Assembly (NCBI GenBank): GCA_963831235.1 | Contig: CAWHPS010000064.1 | Location: 1-64,000, forward strand | DNA length: 64,000 bases | Origin: CAWHPS01 sp963831235 | GTDB lineage: Bacteria > Fibrobacterota > OXYB2-FULL-49-7 > JAEUSG01 | Reading direction: 5' to 3' | Shown here: positions 19,179-32,755 of the stretch, piece by piece | Position numbering within the stretch: the stretch's first letter is position 1 | How the letters are laid out: each line of letters opens with the position of its first letter | Position numbers and translations under genes: made by a program | The notes under the pieces: generated by a model | The model's database searches: none | The model's input: only the letters and a program-made list of their open reading frames with translations | Told to the model about the DNA's origin: nothing

Positions 19179-19548
19179 TCAGTAGCCTCTTCACTGTTTC
19201 GAGCAGTTTGTCAATATCAAATGGCTTTGCCATGTATTCATCCGCGCCGAAAATTTCCCGGCCGATCATGCGATCCTTGTCAGAACCCTTGGCAGTGAGC
19301 ATCATCACCTTGAGATGCGAGGTTATGGGATCGTCCTTGATTGCCTTGCATACCTCCCAACCGTCAGTTTCAGGCATCATGACATCAAGGATAATCAGAT
19401 CCAGTGATTTCCGCCGAATCATCGTGAGCCCTGTTTTGCCATCATCCGCCGTCTCAATCGCATATCCTTGGGCAACAAGGTTGACATAAAGCAGTTCACG
19501 TATATTGGGATCATCATCAATGACGAGAATTGTTTTTACCTTTTCCAT
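19171..19548 (-). CDS. Single-domain response regulator
   Basis: This is a stand-alone CheY-like receiver domain of about 125 residues. The acidic pocket is IDDDP, the phosphorylated Asp lies in LIILDVMMPETDGWE, the Thr in VMMLTAKG and the Lys in YMAKPFD. I choose ATG 19548 (MEKVKTILVIDDD); an upstream start would add an unrelated tail overlapping the kinase gene. It has no output domain, so it probably acts by protein contact or in a phosphorelay. It lies between its likely partner kinase and ptsI, overlapping ptsI by 8 bases. Confidence 0.9.
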   Translation of the reverse strand: MEKVKTILVIDDDPNIRELLYVNLVAQGYAIETADDGKTGLTMIRRKSLDLIILDVMMPETDGWEVCKAIKDDPITSHLKVMMLTAKGSDKDRMIGREIFGADEYMAKPFDIDKLLETVKRLLNG

Positions 19549-19570
19549 ATAGCTCCATTTGAAAAGAGGT

Positions 19571-21073
19571 TTATGCCGACGTTTCCAAAGGAAGAGCAAA
19601 ACTTACAGTAACCCCTTTTCCTGTCTCAGAATTGAGCCAGATTCGGCCATTATGCCCTTCCACAATGCCCTTGGCAATGAAAAGTCCCAAACCACTTCCC
19701 TGCGTTTTCTCCGTTACAATATCTTTGGCCCTGAAAAATTTATCGAACACCTTATTTAAGTCCTCCTCGGGAATACCGGAACCTTCATCACTTATATGCA
19801 TAATCAATTCACCAGCCATTACCTCGTTCCATATCATAACTTTCCCATCCACAGTCGAATATTTAATGGCATTGTCGATCAGATTTAAAAAAACCTGTTT
19901 AAGACGATCCTTGTCTCCGAGGATTTTCGGAAGGTTGTTTGAAACCCGAAGGTCGATTCGTTTACCTGTGTGAATGTTGAAGGTTTCCAATACTTCCAAA
20001 AGCAGAGCGAAAAGATCAACCTCTTCCTTCTTTACCTGGAAACTGCCGGCTTCAATCTTTGTTACATCCAGATATTCGTCAATCAGCCATGCAAGCCTCT
20101 TGCCCTCGGATTCGATTATCTTAAGATATTTGGTTTTTTGACCTGTTTCCAAGGGAAGAGTGGATAATGTATGGGCAAAACCAATGATGGAAGTGAGAGG
20201 TGTTCTAAGTTCATGTGAGACCATTGAAACAAAACCTGATTTAAGTTTGTCCAGCTGTTTAAGCTTGGCATTGGAATCCTCCAATTCCAGAGTCCTTTGC
20301 TGTAAAAGCATATTGCTCATCTCAAGATTTGCTGTGGCTTTTTCAACCTTGCTATTCATATTATTTGTAAGGTCTCCCAATTGGCTTGCCATATTGTTCA
20401 AGCTTGCTGATAATTGACCGATTATGTCCCGCGATTCCACTGTCAAGCGAACGTTAAAATCTCCTTTTGCGATATTTTGAGACACCTCTTTCATGGCAGT
20501 GAGTGGGCGTAAAAGGACTCCGGACACCTTCCAAGACACACCCAGTATAATGCAAAGCACCATAAAGCCCAACAAACCGTCCCATTCCAGACTTTTATTA
20601 AGGTCCTGGTGAATAGTCAGCAGTGAATACCCAATCTGCACTATTCCAAGTACCGTTCCACCAGAAATAATAGGGAACGACTTGACATAAATCGTTCCCT
20701 TCTCAGAAACCAAATCCCGGCTGTTCCTATTAGGATTAAGGATATTTTCTATACTTGTGATTGAGGAATATTTTACAATCCCGACATTGTCCACAACTGA
20801 GACGAACTCAACATTGGGTTGAGCGTCTGAAATCTCCAGTATCTCCCGAATTGTGGCAATATCTTTTCGAATAAGATTTTCCGCAGCCTCTCTTGCCAGA
20901 ATGCGGCCAACGAGATTAATCTTGGTATCAACCCTTGCCAATAGCAATTTTCGTGTAAGCATTATATGATTAATAGAAAGGATAAGAAAGGTAAAAACAC
21001 TGACTGAAACAATTGCGAAAAGCAGCCTTTTTCGATAATCGATTGATGATATAAACTTAGAAGGGGTTGGCAT
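19571..21073 (-). CDS. Membrane sensor histidine kinase with HAMP domain
   Basis: The chain has a first membrane helix (LLFAIVSVSVFTFLILSINH), a periplasmic sensor region of about 130 residues, a second helix (GLLGFMVLCIILGVSW) and a HAMP domain (LRPLTAMKEVSQNIAKGDFN). A coiled coil and a HisKA domain with SMVSHELRTPLTSIIGFAHT follow; the HATPase domain has the N box NLIDNAIKYS, ISDEGSGIP and GSGLGLFIAKG. I take ATG 21073; an in-frame GTG lies three codons upstream. The partner is presumably the single-domain regulator that follows 22 bases later. The signal is unknown. Confidence 0.9.
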   Translation of the reverse strand: MPTPSKFISSIDYRKRLLFAIVSVSVFTFLILSINHIMLTRKLLLARVDTKINLVGRILAREAAENLIRKDIATIREILEISDAQPNVEFVSVVDNVGIVKYSSITSIENILNPNRNSRDLVSEKGTIYVKSFPIISGGTVLGIVQIGYSLLTIHQDLNKSLEWDGLLGFMVLCIILGVSWKVSGVLLRPLTAMKEVSQNIAKGDFNVRLTVESRDIIGQLSASLNNMASQLGDLTNNMNSKVEKATANLEMSNMLLQQRTLELEDSNAKLKQLDKLKSGFVSMVSHELRTPLTSIIGFAHTLSTLPLETGQKTKYLKIIESEGKRLAWLIDEYLDVTKIEAGSFQVKKEEVDLFALLLEVLETFNIHTGKRIDLRVSNNLPKILGDKDRLKQVFLNLIDNAIKYSTVDGKVMIWNEVMAGELIMHISDEGSGIPEEDLNKVFDKFFRAKDIVTEKTQGSGLGLFIAKGIVEGHNGRIWLNSETGKGVTVSFALPLETSA

Positions 21074-21209
21074 GCACAGCACTCTTGTTTCAAGGAAGCT
21101 TTTCAGCTATTAAATCAGAACCAGTTAAAAAAATATATGATTTGTGTTTTCATTGTTCAAGCAACCTGTAGAATCCCGCGCTTAATACACACTCAAATTC
21201 CGCGATAAT

Positions 21210-23927
21210 TTACCCCCCCCCCCCCCCCCCAGTTGACATGTGCGTATTCAGCATGGCTGCAAGCTTATCCATGCCGAAGGGCTTACATATGCTTGCTGTG
21301 AAGCCATATTCATGTGGATTGTCCATAACCGGGTCTTCGGAATAGCCGCTGGCAACAAACACAGGGATTTCCATATTCATTTTCCGAATCTCGGCGATAG
21401 TTTCCTTCCCACCCATACCGCCAGGTACGGTAAGGTCAAAAAGCATTCCTGCAAGTGTACGACCGGCTTTGGTTTCCTCTATAAAGAAGGCAATAGCCTT
21501 TTTACCATCTTCTTTGCAAATTACTGAGTAGCCGAAAGACTCAAGCATTCCCGAAATCGTTTCCAAAACTCCCGGCTCATCGTCCATGACAAGGAACGTG
21601 CCTTGACCTGAATGGTCCTTCAGCGTTTCACCTGTTATAGGGTCAACGGTTCCGATAAATGCGGGTAAATAAACGTGGAACACAGTGCCTTTGCCAAGTT
21701 CCGATTCCGCAAAAATATGACCACCGTGGCGCCTGACTATGGAGTGGCACGTTGCAAGGCCAAGTCCATGTCCCTTTATTTTTGTCGTAAAAAACGGTTC
21801 AAAAATACGGGTAAGTATTTCGCCGGGGATGCCGATGCCGGTGTCTTTTACCGATATTTTTACATAACTGCCTTTCCCAAGTGAAGCTAATTCGTTTTCA
21901 GCTAAGGTAATGTTTCTTGCCGTAACTTCAATCGTCCCGCCTGTAGGCATGGCCTGCTGGGCGTTGATGATGACATTGTCCACGACCTGGCCGATCTGGT
22001 TCTGGTCGAAATCACACGGCCAGAGGCCCTGTTCAATATCAAAATACGCTTTTACGTTTGTGCCACTGAGGGCAAATTGCGCGGTTTCCTGGACGAACGG
22101 AAACAGGTGCTGGATCTTCTTAATCGGGTTCCCGCCTTTGGCGAAAGTCATGAGTTGCCCGGTAAGCGCTTTTGCCCTGTCCATGGAGATTAGCGTCTTG
22201 CCAAGATATTCCTTTATTTTAATTTCCGAGGATTTCTTTTGCGCCAATTCTATGTACCCAAAAATCTGGGCAAGCATATTGTTGAAGTCGTGGGCGATGC
22301 CGCCAGCAAGAACACCGAGGGCTTCGAGTTTCTGGTTTTGCTGACTTTCTTCCAGAAATCTAAGACGCTCCTGTGTGGTATGTTTCCGGAACACAGCAAT
22401 GGCAATTGCGGCTCCAAGCCCTTCATAAAATTTTATCAGATCAATGGTAAACTGGTCCTTGCGGTGGTCGTTGAACTGCAGCAATCCGATAATAGTGCTT
22501 TGCACTCGCAAAGGAATGAGCGCTACAGATTCATAACCCTCTGTATTGCACCTGTTGCGTGTACGGGCCTGACTGTCATTATCAGTTGTCAATGCCAATA
22601 ATTGAGTGGTGCAGTTGCTCCAGAAGCTGCCGCCTTCCGTAAAAAAGGGTTTCTTGGCATCTGTCCGGCCACGGATGATGTTGCCGCACATGCATTCCAG
22701 AAAAGGGTTGCCAGCCTGATCGCAGATGATATTGCCGGACTCATCCTTTGCGCAGAGAAAACGTTCCTTTTCAATAAAATGACCAGGGAAACCGTTCGTT
22801 TCATAGTAGGGATAATCTCCGCCATCCTGGAGCCTTATACCTATAGCTTCAATGCCAGTTTTTGATTTAATCAGCGTCAATATGGTACTGATAAGGTCCG
22901 TGGTCATTTCAGCGCGATTAAGCAGGCCCAGTATGTCTGTCAGAAGCTTCTCGTGCTCTTCCGCCTGTTTGCGGACCGAAATGTCGCGGGAGAAGGCCAA
23001 TGCGCATGTCCGTCCATCGAACCAGATGGGTCCGGCGCTGAACTCAATGGGAAACGTAGTGCCGTCCTTGCGGACATGCAGCGTTTCACCCGAAATCCAT
23101 TTGCCTTTTTGAATATCCTCGAAACGCCCCTGCGCCCTTAATACCGAATCGGGCTCATCGAGATCGGTAATCCGAAGCGTCTCCATTTCGGCGATGGTGT
23201 ACCCATGCATTTTAGCAGCTACAGGATTTGCCAGTAAAATCCGCCCGGCACGGTCACCGGCCAGATCAAGAATCCAGATGGCTTCGTTTGCCTGCTCGAA
23301 CAGCGTCCGGTAACGTGCTTCGCTTTCGAGCAAACGGTCTTCGGTCCTTTTGCGCTGGATGATAAACGCGGCCTGCGTGACAATTCTTTCGATTTCCTCC
23401 CTGCATGGGGCAATTTCGTCCCGCGCCAGAATGACCAGTCCGCCCAGCGGCGTATCGCCTTGGATGACACCGATGGTATGAATATCTTTGACGCGCATTA
23501 GTTTTTGGGCGGCGCTGCAAACTGCTTTTGGAATCAAACCAGACATCAATTCATGCAAGCCACCTGCGATTTCTTCAAGCTTTCCGCTACGGTATCGATT
23601 AATCTCGATTTCCGTCATTTCATCGATGCGTTTTGCTTCTTTTGTAGGGTCCATGCCAAACAATTTTGCAACTGAATCCAATAAGCTGCCAAGTCCGGCA
23701 CATGCGACGAATTGCATGCGGTTATTGGAATCGTTTAGACGGATAGAGGCAACAATTGCGTCACCAATGATTTCCTTGATTTCGGTTGCGAGGTATTTGA
23801 ACAGCTCATCGATATTATCGATGCGGAGCAAATTGAATTGTATATCCGCTAAGCGGACTTCGTTTTCTGGTTTGATCAATTTATACCTTCCTACCCCGTA
23901 TAGGTCATCAAGGGACAATTCCCGCAC
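21210..23927 (-). CDS. Cytoplasmic GAF-PAS-GAF hybrid histidine kinase with receiver domain
   Basis: The 905 residues divide into a GAF-like region (about 25-195), a PAS domain (about 200-325, ARYRTLFEQANEAIWILDLA), a Cys-rich GAF domain (about 340-515, with LECMCGNI), HisKA (LGVLAGGIAHDFNNMLAQIF), HATPase (NVIINAQQAMPTGG, KDTGIGIPGE, GHGLGLATCHS) and a receiver (VMDDEPG, LFDLTVPGGMGG, ICKPFG). No membrane helix is seen, so it senses a cytoplasmic signal. Translation appears to begin at GTG 23927. The gene ends in the G18 tract. It is 136 bases upstream of the smaller kinase and may form a phosphorelay with the single-domain regulator, but that is inference. Confidence 0.9.
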   Translation of the reverse strand: MRELSLDDLYGVGRYKLIKPENEVRLADIQFNLLRIDNIDELFKYLATEIKEIIGDAIVASIRLNDSNNRMQFVACAGLGSLLDSVAKLFGMDPTKEAKRIDEMTEIEINRYRSGKLEEIAGGLHELMSGLIPKAVCSAAQKLMRVKDIHTIGVIQGDTPLGGLVILARDEIAPCREEIERIVTQAAFIIQRKRTEDRLLESEARYRTLFEQANEAIWILDLAGDRAGRILLANPVAAKMHGYTIAEMETLRITDLDEPDSVLRAQGRFEDIQKGKWISGETLHVRKDGTTFPIEFSAGPIWFDGRTCALAFSRDISVRKQAEEHEKLLTDILGLLNRAEMTTDLISTILTLIKSKTGIEAIGIRLQDGGDYPYYETNGFPGHFIEKERFLCAKDESGNIICDQAGNPFLECMCGNIIRGRTDAKKPFFTEGGSFWSNCTTQLLALTTDNDSQARTRNRCNTEGYESVALIPLRVQSTIIGLLQFNDHRKDQFTIDLIKFYEGLGAAIAIAVFRKHTTQERLRFLEESQQNQKLEALGVLAGGIAHDFNNMLAQIFGYIELAQKKSSEIKIKEYLGKTLISMDRAKALTGQLMTFAKGGNPIKKIQHLFPFVQETAQFALSGTNVKAYFDIEQGLWPCDFDQNQIGQVVDNVIINAQQAMPTGGTIEVTARNITLAENELASLGKGSYVKISVKDTGIGIPGEILTRIFEPFFTTKIKGHGLGLATCHSIVRRHGGHIFAESELGKGTVFHVYLPAFIGTVDPITGETLKDHSGQGTFLVMDDEPGVLETISGMLESFGYSVICKEDGKKAIAFFIEETKAGRTLAGMLFDLTVPGGMGGKETIAEIRKMNMEIPVFVASGYSEDPVMDNPHEYGFTASICKPFGMDKLAAMLNTHMSTGGGGGG
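21213..21230. repeat. 18-base C/G homopolymer at the 3' end of a kinase gene
   Basis: Eighteen consecutive C residues on the plus strand are read on the minus strand as six Gly codons immediately before the TAA stop of the hybrid kinase. A change of one or two bases would replace the end of the protein with a different short tail: VNYRGI for +1, GKLSRNLSVY for -1. This is either a slippage-prone tract or an assembly artefact. Confidence 0.9.
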
Positions 23928-24165
23928 AAGACCTTTTAGTGCTGCGTATCCAAGACTTGCTTAATATAGCTTTAAAAAATACCGGGATTCTAAATTAATC
24001 AGACCTGTTGCGCCGATAAGCGGATACTTATTCCGTTTGTTCTGTGGTGACCTTCGCCACAAGTTTCAATTAAGCACATTAAAATTCCAGTCAAATAAGT
24101 GCGCCGCAGACGGCGGGTATGATTGTGTTGACTGATTTTTTTACCCCAGTTCCTTGCATTAGCAG

Positions 24166-25917
24166 TCATGCCCTTTTGCCCAGCCCTTCCCTGCATTGCC
24201 TTTCAAAAGCATCCAAATCAACCAAAATATTTCCATAAACAATATTTACAAGATGCTTAACCCTTCGCATCTCCTTTATATAAGAAAGAGCTTCTTCATA
24301 ATATTCAAGGGATATGTTGGATTCAAGCAAATCCTTCCAGATTTTTGGGTTGAGCCAGTTTTGTTTATAAGCATATTTGAATTCATTTAGGGCCTTTTGG
24401 GGATCCTCTGTACGATATACAAGGCCAAGCATGTAATTTGTCTGGTAGTTAAACCTATAAATTCTGCCTGCCGCTTCAAGCAACGGCTTGGCATCATCTG
24501 ATCTGTTTAACTGATGAAACAGTGTGGATAATCTTGTCAAAATAAGATTTAAGAACAAACACTTCAAGGATACATAGTCTTTCCTAAAATAAAGCTGGTT
24601 AATTTCCTGACATAAATTTTCGTTTACAGAAATGCTCGGGACCCCATAAAAATCAGATGCATCAATATTTTCCCGAAACATAAGCTTTTGAAGTTCCAGA
24701 AAAACCATAATTTCTTGATCATAAGCTTTGAGTTCTTCAAGTATCAGAGCATAGTTGTACATGTTCAGTATTTTACCATCACTACTGTTTTTAAGAAACG
24801 GATAAAGCTTCATGGCAAATGCCTTGTCTTCTTCGGAAAGGGGTTTTCCAGTCAGGAGTTGCTGATGAAATGAGAGATACAACAACCCTTGCATGTAACC
24901 AGGTGGAGCAAGGTGCGTGGTTTCCTGAAGCGCTTTTACTATAAACCCGGGATCAGGCTTTATACCTGTTGAAAAAAAACCCTGTAACACGGTATGATAA
25001 AGCTGCTCCTCTCTTTTAAGATTAGAAAACTTCCTTGCCTGATGAGTTTTGGCATAATTATCCAAACCCTTTATTTTTTCATAAAGCTTTTCCAGCATTG
25101 CGGAGTACGAATAGGCTAATTTCTTTTTAGAGGCATTACGGATGATTGTTTCCCTTTCATCATCATGGGCCACATAATATTTTATCTTGTCTTCGAAATC
25201 AGAATCATCATACAACACACATTCATCACCCTCATTGAAAAAATCTCGGATTTCCAGATTTGAAGATTCGAGAAAAATCAGACTATCAGAGGCAAGCGCT
25301 TCAAAAACCCGCATATTTGCCTCGCCGCGTAAGGATTTATTGAACACTATTTTTGCGGATTTAAGGGCCTTTATATATTCAGTCCCATGAAGGTTGCTTT
25401 CAATTCGTATTTTAATTTGATCGGACATGGCTAAAAGCCTTTTTAATAAAAGACTTCTTTCTTTCTGGATATTTGGATTCACGTTTCCTATAAATACTAC
25501 ATCCCATTCTTTTGAGATGTCCTGTACTTCTTCATAACCGGAGGGCCTATAACCATACATGTTCCAATGAAACACGTTTTTATAGCCCAGGGATTTTAAT
25601 ATGGTTACTCCGGCCTTATCAGTTATGATATAATCGAAACGCATCAAATTCTTGTGCAGGGGAAAATACCCAAGGTTCCAGTCAGATACAAAAGTATAAA
25701 TTGGAAGTTCAGTTTTCTCAATTTCAGGGGGTATGGCATTATATTCTGGATAATAAAAGAAAACCGCATCCACGCCATGCTTATCGCGAGCTTGATTTAC
25801 CAAATCAGGAAAAGGGGTGGCATAATCATATCTAACGGTCATTGACGGATCACTGCCAAATGGTATGATGGATATATTTTCAGAAGAGGGAAAAGCATAA
25901 TTTGACAGAACCTTCAT
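24166..25917 (-). CDS. CgeB-like glycosyltransferase with C-terminal TPR-like region
   Basis: Residues 1-290 resemble the CgeB group of GT-B glycosyltransferases: a Rossmann-like N-terminus, DWNLGYFPLHKNLMRFDYII, VVFIGNVNPNIQKERSLLLK, and the donor-binding end RGEANMRVFEALASDSLIFL...NEGDECVLYDD. Residues 290-580 are helical and TPR-like. Such fusions are common in maturation islands for flagellin or surface glycans. No partner gene is adjacent, so the acceptor is unknown. The start is ATG 25917. A small GC hairpin at 24102-24116 behind the gene could be a weak terminator. Confidence 0.72.
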   Translation of the reverse strand: MKVLSNYAFPSSENISIIPFGSDPSMTVRYDYATPFPDLVNQARDKHGVDAVFFYYPEYNAIPPEIEKTELPIYTFVSDWNLGYFPLHKNLMRFDYIITDKAGVTILKSLGYKNVFHWNMYGYRPSGYEEVQDISKEWDVVFIGNVNPNIQKERSLLLKRLLAMSDQIKIRIESNLHGTEYIKALKSAKIVFNKSLRGEANMRVFEALASDSLIFLESSNLEIRDFFNEGDECVLYDDSDFEDKIKYYVAHDDERETIIRNASKKKLAYSYSAMLEKLYEKIKGLDNYAKTHQARKFSNLKREEQLYHTVLQGFFSTGIKPDPGFIVKALQETTHLAPPGYMQGLLYLSFHQQLLTGKPLSEEDKAFAMKLYPFLKNSSDGKILNMYNYALILEELKAYDQEIMVFLELQKLMFRENIDASDFYGVPSISVNENLCQEINQLYFRKDYVSLKCLFLNLILTRLSTLFHQLNRSDDAKPLLEAAGRIYRFNYQTNYMLGLVYRTEDPQKALNEFKYAYKQNWLNPKIWKDLLESNISLEYYEEALSYIKEMRRVKHLVNIVYGNILVDLDAFERQCREGLGKRA

Positions 25918-26036
25918 TGTTGTAAAATATTACTTGCAGAACAAACAATGCAATTAACACCTTGTGTATAAAGCAGTGGTCCTAAACCTTGCAAGACATT
26001 AAAGCAAACATATATGTTATTACGGAAATTTAAATC

Positions 26037-26534
26037 ATGAGGAACTATCTGAACCATTTCCGTTCACCTTCAAGCCATAAGCTGATTCAAACCATGGCCA
26101 TTTTGGGTTCTTTTTGTATTTGCACAGGGGTTTTTACACCTGTTGTAAATGCACCTTTTGTGGGCAAAATGTCTCTTTTTATGATTTCCGGAAAACATGC
26201 GGTTTTATTAGTGCTTTTTTCAATTATAGTGATTTATTTTTCATTGCTCAAAACATTTAAATTAATTCTGGCAACCGGCATCGCATCAGGTTTGACATTA
26301 ATATCAGCATACTATAGTGCAAAATCCACAATCCTTGGTAACAGCCATGGCAAAAGCCATTGGTTTTTGAAGAACCTTCAGGATGCTGTAATGAGGAATG
26401 TTGACTTTAAATGGGGTTTGGCAATTATTGTAACAGGAATTTCGTTTATTATTATTGCTTCTGCATATTCATTCTTCTTAAAAAATCTCCCCCATAAGAA
26501 TCAGAAATTGTCAAACCCAAATAAATTAGATTGA
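26037..26534 (+). CDS. Hypothetical four-helix membrane protein
   Basis: This 165-residue protein has four predicted membrane segments (about 18-36, 57-75, 77-97, 128-150), with a hydrophilic loop containing HGKSHWFLKNLQDAVMRN and a basic C-terminal tail. It is the only plus-strand gene between the glycosyltransferase and the rRNA operon, and its codon use matches its neighbours. The family is not recognised; nothing in the context indicates a function. Confidence 0.6.
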   Translation: MRNYLNHFRSPSSHKLIQTMAILGSFCICTGVFTPVVNAPFVGKMSLFMISGKHAVLLVLFSIIVIYFSLLKTFKLILATGIASGLTLISAYYSAKSTILGNSHGKSHWFLKNLQDAVMRNVDFKWGLAIIVTGISFIIIASAYSFFLKNLPHKNQKLSNPNKLD

Positions 26535-26585
26535 CAAATCCTTCTGTAAAAAATTCTTTTAAAAAATAAATCGCCATAAATAAGA

Positions 26586-26614
26586 AAGCCTCTCTGAATT
26601 TCTCCAGAAAGGCT
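26586..26614 (-). terminator. Rho-independent terminator of the rRNA operon
   Basis: On the minus strand AGCCTTTCT pairs with AGAGAGGCT around a 10-base AT-rich loop; one pair is G-U. It lies 12 bases behind the 3' end of 5S rRNA and is followed by an AT-rich run ending in TTATTTTTTAAAAG. Confidence 0.7.
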
Positions 26615-26625
26615 TTGAATATAAA

Positions 26626-26742
26626 CCTGGCAACGTCCTACTCTTCCGTGCGGTTATCCCGCAAAGTACCATCGGCTCCGAAGGTCTTAACTGCCGTGTT
26701 CGGGATGGGAACGGGTGTGGCCCCTTCGATATAATCGCCAGG
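26626..26742 (-). rRNA. rrf: 5S ribosomal RNA
   Basis: The 117-base sequence, read on the minus strand, begins CCTGGCGAT and ends GTTGCCAGG, giving the closing helix. It contains the usual GGGAACACACCCGTTCCCATCC-equivalent loop regions. It is the last gene of the rRNA operon. Confidence 0.93.
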
Positions 26743-26754
26743 AAATTTTAAAAA

Positions 26755-26778
26755 CCCTCCGGGGGTTAGCCCGGAGGG
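26755..26778 (-). other. Hairpin in the 23S-5S spacer
   Basis: CCCTCCGGG (26755-26763) pairs perfectly with CCCGGAGGG (26770-26778) across a 6-base loop. It lies between 23S and 5S and probably serves in rRNA processing; a terminator role is unlikely because 5S follows. Confidence 0.5.
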
Positions 26779-26891
26779 AATAATCATCTCATACGTGAAA
26801 ATGTTGTCAAAGCAATAAACCTGATTATCAGATTCCGAATTTACTATTCGGTGTTTTTTATAATCCATTTAAAAGCAAGATTATAAAAAAT

Positions 26892-29911
<3,020 letters not shown>

Positions 29912-30121
29912 AAAATTCCGAACAGTAAATTCGAAACCTTTACAAGGTATTCTTAGCGATAATCAGGTTCTAATGCTCGACTACGTTGTTACCCATTATT
30001 TCTTGGATTACAACTCTTTACATTTTCACGCCTGAGATGTCAAAGAACAAGTTATCTATAATATATGCGCCTTTATGCGCCTGATTATATTCTTGTTTTT
30101 ACTATTTACGTTCTGTATTTT

Positions 30122-30194
30122 TGGAGCTGAGGGGGGTCGAACCCCTGGCCCCTAGCTTGCAAAGCTAATGCTCTACCAACTGAGCTACAGCCCC
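30122..30194 (-). tRNA. tRNA-Ala (TGC)
   Basis: The minus strand gives a 73-base cloverleaf with acceptor GGGGCTG paired to CAGCTCC plus discriminator A. The D arm is TAGCTCAGTTGGTAGAGC, the anticodon TGC lies in CTTTGCAAG, and the T arm contains GGTTCGACCCC. It lies in the 16S-23S spacer. CCA is not encoded. Confidence 0.97.
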
Positions 30195-30199
30195 ATTTA

Positions 30200-30269
30200 A
30201 AGGTGTCAAGTGACAGGAGAAAGATGTAAGGTAATTCTCCCTCACCTGTCACCTTTCTCCTATCACCTT
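30200..30269. repeat. Imperfect inverted repeat between the two spacer tRNAs
   Basis: AAGGTG (30200-30205) pairs with CACCTT (30264-30269), and AGGAGAAAG (30215-30223) with CTTTCTCCT (30253-30261); extra GTGACAGG/CCTGTCAC complementarity lies inside. The result is a long hairpin between tRNA-Ala and tRNA-Ile in the spacer. It could be an rRNA-processing stem or a small palindromic repeat element. Confidence 0.6.
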
Positions 30270-30273
30270 AAAA

Positions 30274-30347
30274 TGGGCCTGGGTAGAGTTGAACTACCGA
30301 CCCCCGCCTTATCAGAGCGGTGCTCTAACCAACTGAGCTACAAGCCC
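30274..30347 (-). tRNA. tRNA-Ile (GAT)
   Basis: The 74-base minus-strand cloverleaf has acceptor GGGCTTG/CAGGCCC plus A, anticodon stem CCGCT...GGCGG with loop CTGATAA (anticodon GAT), and T arm GGTAGTTCAACTCTACC. It is the first spacer tRNA behind 16S, the common Ile-Ala arrangement. Confidence 0.97.
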
Positions 30348-30450
30348 GCTTTAAAAATTTAATAATGTGTACAATCAACGGCCCTCAAGGTTAATCATAG
30401 TACAATTTTGTTGAGCAAGCCCAACAAAAAAGACTTGGAGAGATTAGTCT

Positions 30451-32006
<1,556 letters not shown>

Positions 32007-32111
32007 TTGTTTAATTCCTTAATTGAAATAAAAAGAAAAATGACTTGAGCGCCATTATGCGATTGTACACATTATTTAATTTTCAAAGAACGTTATTTTT
32101 TACAGATTTAA

Positions 32112-32140
32112 AATATAAACTATACGACAGGAAGTGTCAA
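32112..32140 (-). promoter_or_regulatory. rRNA operon promoter
   Basis: On the minus strand TTGACA (plus 32135-32140) and TATATT (plus 32112-32117) are separated by exactly 17 bases. An A/T-rich stretch lies upstream of the -35 box, as in an UP element. The site is about 105 bases upstream of the 16S 5' end. Confidence 0.75.
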
Positions 32141-32288
32141 CACTTTTTTACAAATATTGTAAATAAATCTTTTGAAACCCTTATGACAAGCCGGTGAGAG
32201 AACGGCCGTGGTTTACAACAAGCATTATGGTTATCTATGAGGTTTTTGTTGTTTCTTGACATATAAATAGTCATAACCTACATGTCAA

Positions 32289-32630
32289 TTAAGGGAGTCT
32301 GTATTCAAGAATTAATTTATTTACAAGGACCCTATTACTGTCGGAGATATCCGTGATACGGAATCCCGCTTCGATACGGCCGGTTTTTGCGTCTTTTTTA
32401 CAGCGCATGCAAATAGCATCAAGACCAATGCTGTCGCTATTGAAAAGAGTTTCAGGAAGCTTTATCTGAAGCGGAAGTTCTTTTTCGAGTTCGACTGTTT
32501 TGCTGCATAAAACCATGAAACCCTCTTGGGTTATATCAGCCAATTTTCCAATGATATAGTCTGAATTTCTGACAAGGACTTCCGGATACAGATTAAGCTG
32601 TCTGCGTTTAAGTTGTCTTTTTTCATTCAT
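32289..32630 (-). CDS. PilZ-domain protein
   Basis: This 113-residue single PilZ domain begins at the N-terminus with the Arg-rich motif KRRQLNLYPEVLVR. It is followed by LADITQEGFMVLC, in place of the D/NxSxxG motif, and by GFRITDISDSNR near the end. PilZ domains bind cyclic di-GMP. The second motif is degenerate (DITQEG), so binding should be tested. It lies 39 bases downstream of tRNA-Leu on the same strand and about 150 bases from the rRNA promoter region. Confidence 0.75.
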   Translation of the reverse strand: MNEKRQLKRRQLNLYPEVLVRNSDYIIGKLADITQEGFMVLCSKTVELEKELPLQIKLPETLFNSDSIGLDAICMRCKKDAKTGRIEAGFRITDISDSNRVLVNKLILEYRLP

Positions 32631-32669
32631 GGTTTTGCAATGCCCTTATATGCATAGAGGTAAAACAAA

Positions 32670-32755
32670 TGCCGGAGATCGGGGTCGAACCGATATGGAG
32701 TTTAAGCTCCGCTGGATTTTGAGTCCAGTGCGTCTGCCAATTCCGCCACTCCGGC
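32670..32755 (-). tRNA. tRNA-Leu (CAA)
   Basis: The 86-base minus-strand cloverleaf has acceptor GCCGGAG/CTCCGGC plus A, anticodon stem CTGGA/TCCAG with loop CTCAAAA (anticodon CAA), a long variable arm (GCGGAGCTTAAACTCC) typical of Leu, and T arm GGTTCGACCCC. A second, partial copy of its 5' half lies at 34367-34403. Confidence 0.96.
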
